Source: Bradyrhizobium sp. CCBAU 51627 | GTDB lineage: Bacteria; Pseudomonadota; Alphaproteobacteria; Rhizobiales; Xanthobacteraceae | DNA length: 44,257 nt | Direction: 5' to 3' | Assembly: GCF_028128765.1 (NCBI RefSeq) | Contig: NZ_LBJG01000013.1 | Location: 1-44,257 of the forward strand | Shown here: in pieces, positions 1 through 10,000 of the stretch | Position numbering within the stretch: position 1 is the first letter of the stretch | Layout: every line of letters begins with the position of its first letter | Position numbers and translations under genes: made by a program | The notes under the pieces: generated by a model | The model's database searches: none | What the model was told of the DNA's origin: nothing | Seen by the model: only the letters and a program-made list of their open reading frames with translations

Positions 1-1020
1 GTTGGCCGACACCACCGGCGCAGTATCCGAGCCCGGCGTCGCCGTGAACGACTTCCACGCACTCCACAGGCTGCCGTCGTTCGCCCGCACGTAAAGCGTA
101 TCAGGGGCCGACCCACTTGGACCGAACACATAGCTCACCTGGCCGAGGTTCGCCGCTGCGACATCGATCTCGGTGCTGGCCGCCTGCGCCACCCCGTTCA
201 CCACCCAGTGACCGTTGCCACCGGTGTCCCAGAAGGCGTATTGCGCGACGGTGTCGCCGGCGTCCGCATCGCTGACCGAGAACAAGCTCGATGCCGCGAT
301 CGACAACTGACCATGCGTTGCCGTGACATTGTTCGCGGATACCACCGGCGCGGCGTCGGGCCCGGGCGTTGCGGTGAACGACTTCCAGGAGCCCCACAAT
401 GTACCGTCGTTGGCTCGTATGTAGACCGTTTCAGGAGCGGATCCAGTCGGACCGAACACGTAGGTCACCTGCGAGAGGTTCGCTGCGGACACATCGATCT
501 CGGTGCCGGCCGGCTGCGCCACCCCATTCACAGCCCAATGACCGCCCGTTCCATCGTCCCAGAATGCATACTGGGTCATGGTGTCGGGATCGGGATCCGA
601 AACCGTGAACAGGCTGGAGGCCGCGACCGACGTTTGGCCGTGGACCGCCGTCACGTTGCTCGCGACGACCGTCGGCGGCGTGTCGACAAACGCCTTCGCC
701 GTAAACGATTTCCAGGCCCCCCAAAGCGTGCCGTCGTTCGCCCGCACGTAGACCGTGTCCGCCGGTGAGCCGGTGGGACCGAACACGTAGCTCACCTGAG
801 AAAGGTTCGCCGCCGCGACATCGATCTCGACGCCAGCGGCCTGCGCCACCCCGTTCACCACCCAGTGCCCGTTGGTGTTGTCATCCCAGAAGGCATAGGT
901 CGTGATCGGGTCACCGTCGACGTCGGAGACCGTGAACAGGCTCGATGCCGCAGCCGAGGTCTGCCCGAATGTCGCCTGAATGTTCGATGCCGACGTAACC
1001 GGCGCGTGATCGGCCCCCGT
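1..1020 (-). repeat. Tandem ~109-residue repeats at the distal end of the adhesin
   Basis: Three near-complete copies and the start of a fourth are visible. The conserved W-K-S-F end falls at about 704, 377 and 47, giving periods of 327 and 330 bp (109 and 110 residues). Each copy reads roughly A-P-V-V-S-A-N ... A-A-S-S-L-F-T-V-S-D ... A-F-W-D ... W-V-V-N-G-V-A-Q ... V-R-A-N-D-G-T-L-W. The D-x-D-x-D-type acidic stretch after S-L-F resembles calcium-stabilised cadherin- or Ig-like extracellular modules. A clearly homologous unit occurs five times in the protease at 16625-19501. Confidence 0.88.
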
Positions 1021-4000
1021 CGTGACCAGCGTTCCGGTGCCGGAATCCGCACTCACGCTGAACCGCACGCTGGGAGTCGAGTCAAGCTGCAGATCAAAGG
1101 AGGAAGCCCCCTCGGTGACATGCAGGATGTTGCCGGCCTGCAAGGTCGCCGACCCACCCGATACGAAATTGAGGCCAGCAAGATCGATGCTGTCGCCCAG
1201 CACCAGACCGCTGATGGTCGTGCCGGCCAACGAAGTGCCGTCGATCTTGAGTTGACCACCGGAGCCACTGAACGTGATACCGCCGCTCGTGACACTTCCG
1301 GCCTTCAACTCGAGCGTGCCACCCGAGAGCGTCACCGCCCCGATGGTGCCGCCGGAGGACACGACCTCCGTGCCGCCGGCAAACACCGCCTGATTGCTAG
1401 TGACCGCACCGGCAACATTGAGAGCGCCGCCGCTCGAAACACTGATGTTGAAGGCGGTCGCCCCGGACGAGAGGTTCAAGATACCGCCGCTGCTGACGGT
1501 CGTGTGGTCGATTTCACCTCCAGCCGACACGTTCACGGTGCCGCCGGAAATGCCGGTTCCCGAGCCGCTCGCGCCGGTGACGATGCCTCCGGACAGTACG
1601 TTCTCGACGCCGCCAATGTTAACGGCAACGTTGCTCAAAACCGTGCCGGCGACGGTGAAGGTGCCACCGTTCGACACGGTGATGTGGTCGGCCGTCGCCC
1701 CCGCTGAAACATTCAGGTTGCCGCCACTGAAGATGGCCGCATATTCAAACGCGCCGCCGGATAGAACGTTGACCGTACCCGAGATCCCGGTCCCCGAACC
1801 GCTGGCACCGCTAACGACACCACCCGACGAAACGATCTCAAGGCCACCGCTTTGAATGGTGACGTTGCTGGCAACCTTGCCCAGTACGTTCAGCGTTCCC
1901 GACACATTGAGCATGCTGGCGGTACCGCCCGATAGCACGTTCAATGTTCCGCCCGCGGCCACGAACGTTCCCGTACCGGCCGCGCCGCTGATAGTCCCCT
2001 GAATGACGCCACCGGAGGAGACATTCTCAACACCGCCGCTGGAAATCACCACGGTATTGGAGGTGACGCCGAAGACATTAAGCGTGCCGCTCGAATTGAC
2101 CGTGGTCCCGACCCCGTTCGAGGACGCCGAGATCAGTCCGCCCGCGAGCACCGTTTCGACACCACCGCTCGAAATGAAGACGTTGCTGGTGACGATACCG
2201 CCAACATTCATCACACCGCCGGACAGCGTCACATCGTGAGCCGTCGCACCTGACGACACATTCACTACACCGCCGCTAAGCACGGTGTCGAATGACGTCT
2301 GGCCACCGGAGGAAACGTTCTCGACACCACTCGAGATGAAGTCCGAAGCTGTGCCGCCGGCCGACACATTCACCGTGCCACCGCTGACCGCGAAGTTGCT
2401 GGCCGCACCACCCGATGAGACATTGAGCGTGCCGCCGGACACGAGGAAATTCTGCGCCACGCCGCCGGACAGGATGTTCTCTGTGCCTCCGGTGAAGATC
2501 GTGGCGTTGCTGACCAGGGAGCCGGCAAGATTGATCGTGCCGCCGCTGCTGACGAGGAAATCGTGGATCACCGCGCCGTTGCTGGCGACGACATTGCCGC
2601 CGCTCGACACCGTGAAGAACTCGAACTGACCACCCGACAACACGCTGACGGTGCCACCGGCAGACACACCTGTCCCGCTGCCGACCGCGCCCGAGTGCAC
2701 GCCGCCAGACGAGATGATCTCGAGGCCACCGCTGACGATCGCAACCGCGCTCGCTACCGTCCCGCGCACGTTGAAGATACCGCCGGAAGACACGCCCACA
2801 AACGACGCGATGCCGCCAGCCTGCAGGTTCAGGGTGCCGCCAGAAACGCCGGTGCCGGAGCCGGCGGCGCCGCCGATCACGCCGCCCGACAGGACGTTCT
2901 CAACACCGCCGCTGGAGATCGCGGTATTGCTGAGGACGTTGCCGCCCGCTGACACATTCAGCGTACCGCCGTTGAAGACCGTCACGTGATCGAGCGAGCC
3001 GCCCGAAGAAACATTGACCGTGCCGCCGGAAATCTTGGTGCCTGAACCGGAAGGTCCGGTCGCACTGCCACCGAAGTTGATGTTTTCGACGCCACCAGCA
3101 AGGACAGTCGTGTTACTGGTCACCGTCCCCGATGAGTTCACATTGAGCGTACCGCCGTTCGATACGGTAAGGTCATGCCCGATGCCGCCCGAATTGATGT
3201 TGAGCGTGCCGCCGCTGACGGTGGCGCTCTGCTCGGTCCCGGCTACGTTCTCGGTGCCACCCTTCAAGGTCGTGCCGATAGCCGTTCCGCCGGAGAGCAC
3301 GTTGAGGGTCTGGCCCGAATTGAGCACGAAGCCCGACGAGGTCTGGCCGCTGCTCACAAAGATGGTGGAGCTGTCGACGAGCACAAGATCGGTACCCGAG
3401 CCGTCGGCGACGCCAGCGAACCGCTGGGTAAAGGTCTGTGACGGATTGAACAGCAGGTTGAGCGTTCCGAAATCATTTGTGGCGATTTGCAGAACGTTCC
3501 CGGCGCCCAGCCCGACGCTGGTGATTTCCGACAATGCGATACCGGTGAGGTCGACAATCCCGTTGCTGGTAAAGCCGGAGATGACCGTCGAGGGCATTGT
3601 TGTGCCGTCTATGACGAGCTTGCCGCCGCTGCCTGCAAAGACAACCGAGCCGGCCTCCGTCGCGCCGCCGTTGAGATCGGCCACGCCGCCGGAAATCGTG
3701 ACGGTTCCGCCGGAGAGAAGCTGGGTGTTCGATGTTGCGCCGCCCGTGAAGACCGTGACCTGGCCGCCACCCGAGACGGTGGTGCCGATATCGACGCCGC
3801 CCGCGAGCACGTTCTCGACGCCGGTCGAGGACACAAAGCCGCTGGTCGTTACGGTGCCAGCGAGATTGAGGATGCCGCCCGAGGAAACGACCACGTTGTG
3901 CGCGGTTGCGCCGCCGCTGACGTTCAGGATGCCGCCGCTCAGCATGCCGACATGATCGATCGCGCCGCCCGAGAGCACATTGACCACGCCGCCTGAAATG

Positions 4001-7000
4001 CCGGTACCGTTGCCGGACAAACCAGTGACGATGCCGCCAGACGATACCGTCTCGACGCCGCCGGAATACACGGCGACGTTGCGCAGCACCGTGCCGCCCG
4101 AGAGAACATTGGCCGCGCCGCCACTCGACACGGCGAAGAATGCGGCCGACCCGCCAGCCGAGATATTCAGCACGGCGCCCGCAGAGATGCCGGTGCCCGA
4201 ACCCGAAACACCGCTGATCAAGCCACCAGACAACACATTCTCGATGCCGCCCGCCGAGATGCCGACATTGCTCAGCGTCGTACCGGCGACGTTCAGCACG
4301 CCGCCGCTGCTGACGACAATGTGGTCGGCTTGGCCACCAGCAAGGATGTTGATGGTGCCGCTGTCGACGGTGAAATTGTTGACGCCCGACCCGACGGAAT
4401 TGACGTTGGTGCCGCTCGTCCACCCCCCTGCGGCAATGGTCTCGACACCGCCGGACTGGACGTTGACATGGCTGAGCACGGTGCCGCTGACGACCAGCGA
4501 TCCGCCTTTGGACACGAAGATATCGTGCGCGCTGGTGTTGCCGGCCGACACGGTGTACGCGCCGCCGCTGCCGAGGAAGATCTGGCCGCCGCTCAGGATG
4601 TTTTCGCCCGTCACGATGCCGCCGGCAAAGATCGCGAGCTGGCCGCCGCTGCCGATCGTGGCATTGGCTGCGCTGCCGCCAGAGACGGTCAGGATCGCCA
4701 TGGTGCCGGAGCCGGTGGCACCGGAGGCCGTCGCGGACACGCTGAGGCCGCCGGACGAGACCGTCTGGCCGCCGCCGGACAGAATCTGGGCGCCGGTGTC
4801 GACGCCGCCGCTCGAAATCACCTCGACGCCGCCAGACAGAATCGTCCCGGTGGCGCTGCCGCCAGCCGATCCCGCCTGACTCCCAAACGGACCCACGCCA
4901 AGATCGAGGAAACCACCGCTGAGGACGGTGGTGTTGCTGGCGCTGCCGCCGCTCAACACATTGAGGGAGCCGGAGGTCCCGATGATGGTTGCTGAAATCG
5001 AGCCGCCCGACGAGACAAAAGTGCCGCCGCCACTGCTGAGCACGCCGGAGATCGTATTCGAAACCGCCGAGCCGCCGGCACCGATCGCAAGGAAGCCGCC
5101 GCCCGACACATGCGTGCTGGTCGCGATGCCGCCGCTTGAAACACTCAGCGTGCCGGAGCCGGCGACAGTGGTGCTCAATGCGGAACCGCCCGCCGAAATG
5201 CTCAGGTTGCCGAAGTTTCCACCACCGCCGTTGACGGTGGTCGAGACCGCAAGGCCCTTGGAGAAGACATTGAGCCCTCCGCCGGAGATCGTCGTTCCAC
5301 TGGCGGTACCGCCTGCCACGACGCCGCTGCCCGTGTCCCAACCGAGGCCCATGTAGCCGGTGGACTGGATTACTGCGTTGGAGATCGTTCCACCGGAAAG
5401 AACCGTCTCAGCACCGCCCGAAAGGATGCTCGCGCCCGAAGCAACTCCGCCGGAGGCGACCTGCTCCTGTCCGCCGTTCGAAACAAGCGTGCTGATCGTA
5501 GTGCCGCTATTGGTCTCGAATCCTCCCCTGAGCACGGTGCTGCTGGCCGTACCGCCGGACTGCACCAGCATCGTCTGGCCGGAGCTGATGAAGAGACCCG
5601 TGCTGGTCTGGCCGGTGCTCACGACGATGTTGGCACCGCCGCTGCCAACGAGGAACAGATCAGTCCCACTACCGTCTGCACTGCGCCCGAACGATTCGGA
5701 GAACGTCTGGCCAGGATCGAGCTGCAGCGAGAGCGTGCCGTGAGCGCTGGTCGTGATCTGCAGCACGTTGCCATTGGCGATGCCGACACTGGTGACATCG
5801 GACATGTTGATGCCCGCAAGGTCGATCGTGTCGCCGTCGGCTAAGCCATAGATCGTGGTCGTCGGCATCACGGTGCCGTCGATCATGAGCTTGCCGCCGG
5901 TGCCCTGGAATATCACCGACCCGGCTTCGCTCGAACCACCCGCGAGATCCAGGATGCCGCCGGAAATGTTTACCGTGCCTCCGGCGGAGATGTTCGCAGC
6001 GCTCACGATGCCGCCGGCGACCACCCACTGGCTGGCGCCGGACAGAATCCTGGCGCCGGAATCGACGCCGCCGCTCGAAACGAACTCGGTAGCACCCGAC
6101 GATAGGATTGTGCCGGTGGCGCTGCCGCCAGCCGAAGACGGCAGACCACCGCCGAGAGAGATTAAGCCGCCGCTCAGAACTGTCGTGCTGGTGGCGGACC
6201 CGGCGCTCCACACATTGAGGCTGCCGGAGTTACCGACCAAGGTTGCGGAGACTCTGCCGCCGGAGCTGACTGTAAGGTTGCCAAAATGGCCGCCGCCGTC
6301 TCCAGACACCGTGGTCGAAACCGCGAGACCACCGGAGCTGACAAGCATCGCAGCCCCGTTCAGCAGGATATTGCTGGCCGTGCCGCCCGCAAGGGACCCG
6401 CTCCCGAACGGCGAAAAGCCGCCGAGGAAGATGACGGCGCCGCCATTGACGGTTTCGTTGAGCGCCGTCCCCCCGCTGAACACGCCTTCGAAGTTACCCG
6501 ACAACAGCGTGTTGGCCGAGGTCTCGCCGCCGGAGACTACGTGGATGTTTATGCCGTTCCCGGCGGTATATCCGCTCAATACGGCGCCAGGGCCAACACC
6601 GAGATTGGCACCGACGGCCAAGAAGGCACCGTTCAGCGCACTGGCATTCGCACCGCTGAGGAGTTCGACGCTTGCGAACTGGTTCACGTTCACGTTGGTG
6701 GCGGTAGCGCCACCGAACAGCTTCAGCAGGCCGCCCTGGACATTGACCTGGTTCGCCGAGCCGCCGGAGAGAATGTCGAGTTCACCGCCGTTGATGGCCG
6801 TTCCACCGGCGACGCCGCCGCTCGAGACGATCTCGAGCCCACCCATGATTCCGTTGTTGCTGGTCGTGGTGCCGGCAACGTTGAGCGTCGCGCCGAAGAA
6901 GACGTCGACATCATGCGCGGTGGCGCCGGAGAGCACGTTGAGGGTGCCGCCCGAATTGACCGTGACCGTACCCACGATCGCGCCAGCCGAGGCGTTCATG

Positions 7001-10000
7001 GTGCCATTCACGCCATCGTTCGGGAAGCCGAAGGCGAAATTGATCGTTCCCGATACGGTGCCGCCCGACGAGACATTCAACGTGCCGCCGCTGGCGACGA
7101 AAACGTCGCTGGTCGCGGTGCCGAGAACACCGAGCGTGGCGCCGCTCGAGACGGTGAGGTCGTGAACGGTGCCGCCGGCCGAGACAGTGGCCGATCCACC
7201 GCTGAAGAGCGTAAAGGACGCAGCGGTGCCGCTCGACAGAACGTTCAAGGTACCGCCGGAGACAGCGAAGCTGCTGGCACTTCCGCCCGCGGTGATGTTT
7301 TCGGTGCCGCCGGTAGAGATGGTGGCGTTGCTGAGCTGGAAACCGGCAAGGTTGAGCGTGCCGCTGCTCACAGTGAAGTCGTGAATGACGCCGCCATTGT
7401 CGACGTTGACCGTGCCGCTGGAAATCGTGAAGTGGTCGAACTCGCCGCCCGACGTCACGCTGACCGTGCCGCCGGAAATGCCGGTGCCGCTACCTGGCAC
7501 ACCGGTTTGAACGCCGCCCGACGAAATGATCTCGAGACCACCGGAAAGCACAGAAACATTGCTCTGCACGGTGCCACGGACGTTGAAGACACCGCCCGAA
7601 GATACGCCGACAAACGCGGCGGTGCCGCCGGCTTCGAGACTGAGCGTCCCGCCGGAAATGCCGGTGCCGGAGCCGCTGGCGCCGCTGATCACACCGCCCG
7701 ACAGGACGTCCTCGAAGCCGCCGCTGGAGATCGCGGTGTTGCTGAGCACCATGCCGCCCGCCGACACGTTCAGCGTGCCGCCGCTGAAGACCGTCACATG
7801 ATGGATCGAGCCGCCCGACGAGACATTGACCGTGCCGCCGGAAATCTTGGTGCCTGAACTGGGAACGCCACCGGCCACACCACCGTTAAGAATGTTTTCA
7901 ACGGCACCGGAGAACACTGTCGCGCTCGACGTCACCGTGCCTGCGAGATTGAGTGTGGCGCCATTCGACAGCAACAGATCATGCACGACACCGCCGGCAT
8001 CGACGTTGAGCACGCCGCCGCTCGAGACGGTCCCGCCCCCCTCCGTTCCGAACACGTTCTCGGTGCCACCACTCAAGGTTGTGGCGGTCGCCGTACCGCC
8101 GGACAGAACGTTAAGCGTCTGGCCAGCGCTGATGGCAAGTCCGCTGCTCGTCTGACCGGACGAGACTGTCGTGATGCCGGCACCGCTCACCGTGAAGAGG
8201 ATGTCGGTGCCGCCGCCGTCGGCCACGGTGGTCCATTGGCCCGTGAACGTGTCCGCAGGGTTGAGCTGCAGGTCGAGCGTTCCGGAATTGGTGGTTACGA
8301 TCTGCAACTGGCTGCCGACGATGCCGACGCTGATGATTTGCGCCGGGCTGAAACCCGCGAGATCAATCTTGTCTCCGGTGGCAAAGCCGGAGATCACCGT
8401 TGCCGGCATCGCGGTGCCATCGATCTCGAGCTTGCCGCCGGGATTGGCAAAGATCACCGACCCGGATTCGGTCGCGCCGCCGTTGAGGTCGAGCAGGCCG
8501 CCGCCCGAAATCGTGACCGTGCCGCCGGAGTTGATTTGCGTGTTCGAGGTCGCACCGTGGTTGAAGATGATCTGCTGGCCGCCACTGTCGACGACCGCGC
8601 CGATATCGAGACCGCCCGATAGGATGTTCTCGACGCCCGCCCCCGCGAATGTCAGGCCTGACGTGGTGCCACTCGAGGTGACAGCGCCCGAGGTAATCGA
8701 GCCTGCGAGATTGAGCGTGCCCGTTCCGGAGAACGAGAGGTTGTGCGCGGTGGCGCCGCCGCTGATATTGATCACGCCGCCGCTCTGGATCGAGGCATGG
8801 TCAAGCGAAGCGCCGGACAGCACGTTCAGGGTGCCGCCGGAAACGCCCGTTCCGCTGTTGGGGATGCCGGTCACGACGCCGCCGGACAGAACATTCTCGA
8901 TGCCCCCCGACAGAATCGCTTGGTTGTTGGTGACGAGTCCGGCGATATTTGCCACGCCGCCACTCGACACCGCCATACGCGCCAGGGTGCCACCGGCCGA
9001 CAGGTTCAGAACGCCGCCGGCCGATACTCCGGTGCCCGAGCCAGGAGCACCGCTGACAAATCCTCCCGACATCACGTTCTCGACGCCACCCGCGGAGATG
9101 CCGATGTTGCTCAGCACCGTGCCGTAGACGTTCAGAACGCCGCCGCTCCTAACGACGAGATGATCGAGTTGGCCACCCGAGAGGACCGTGACCGTTCCGC
9201 TGTCGACGTTGTAGATGTCGGTGGTCCCGGCCGAGGAGTTGAAGCTTGTTCCGCTGCCCCAGCCTCCGGATGAGATGATCAGCGAACCGCCAGTGGCCAC
9301 GCCGACGGCTGACACGGTATGACCGGAAGATACGGTGTAGGAACCGCCGCTGCCGATGAATAACAGGCCGCCGCTGAGGATGTTTTCACCGGTAACGGTG
9401 CCGCCGCCATAGATGGCGAGTTGGCCGCCGCTCGATATCGTCGGCGCAATGGCGGAGCCACCGGACAACGCCAGGATCCCGAGGAAGTTGCCGGACCCGG
9501 TCGATCCGGTGACCGTGGCGGAAAGGCTGGTGCCTCCGGCAAAAACGGTTTGACCGCCGTGGGTCAGAATGGTGGCACCGGAATCGACGCCGCCGCTCGA
9601 AATGAACTCGCCGCCACCGGAAAGAATGGTGCCGGTGGCGGTGCCCCCCGCGGATCCAGGGTTGCCGTTGAACGGCGCCACGCCGAGATCGAAGAAGCCG
9701 CCGCTGTTGACCGTTGTGTTCACAGCGGCGCCGCCGCTCAGCACGTTGAGGAAACCGGAGCTGTCGACAGTCGTGTTCGAGATGGAAGCGCCCGAGGAAA
9801 CAGTCGCGCCACCGCTGGAGATCGTCACCGAATTCGTCGACGCTCCCATGGAGAGATTGAGAGAACCTCCCGACACAGTCGTCTGCACGGCGGTGCCGCC
9901 CGAGAGCAGAAACACGCCGGCGGACGTGCCGATCGTGGTGCTCGTAACGGAGCCGCCCGAGGAAACCGTCAAGTTTCCGAAGAATCCGCCACCACCGCTC

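Noticed and set aside
3473..5341. 622-codon minus-strand frame within the adhesin region
   Set aside because: It is in a different frame from the adhesin and yields an Arg-rich product, a frame-shadow of the repeats; the adhesin frame is continuous through it.
6286..7857. Long plus-strand open frames across 1-10400 (e.g. 523 codons here, 436 at 5855-7165, 318 at 8171-9127)
   Set aside because: They lie antisense to the giant adhesin. The repetitive, GC-rich codons keep other frames open, and their products are low-complexity Thr/Pro/Val or Ala/Arg/Asp strings without domains or ribosome-binding sites.
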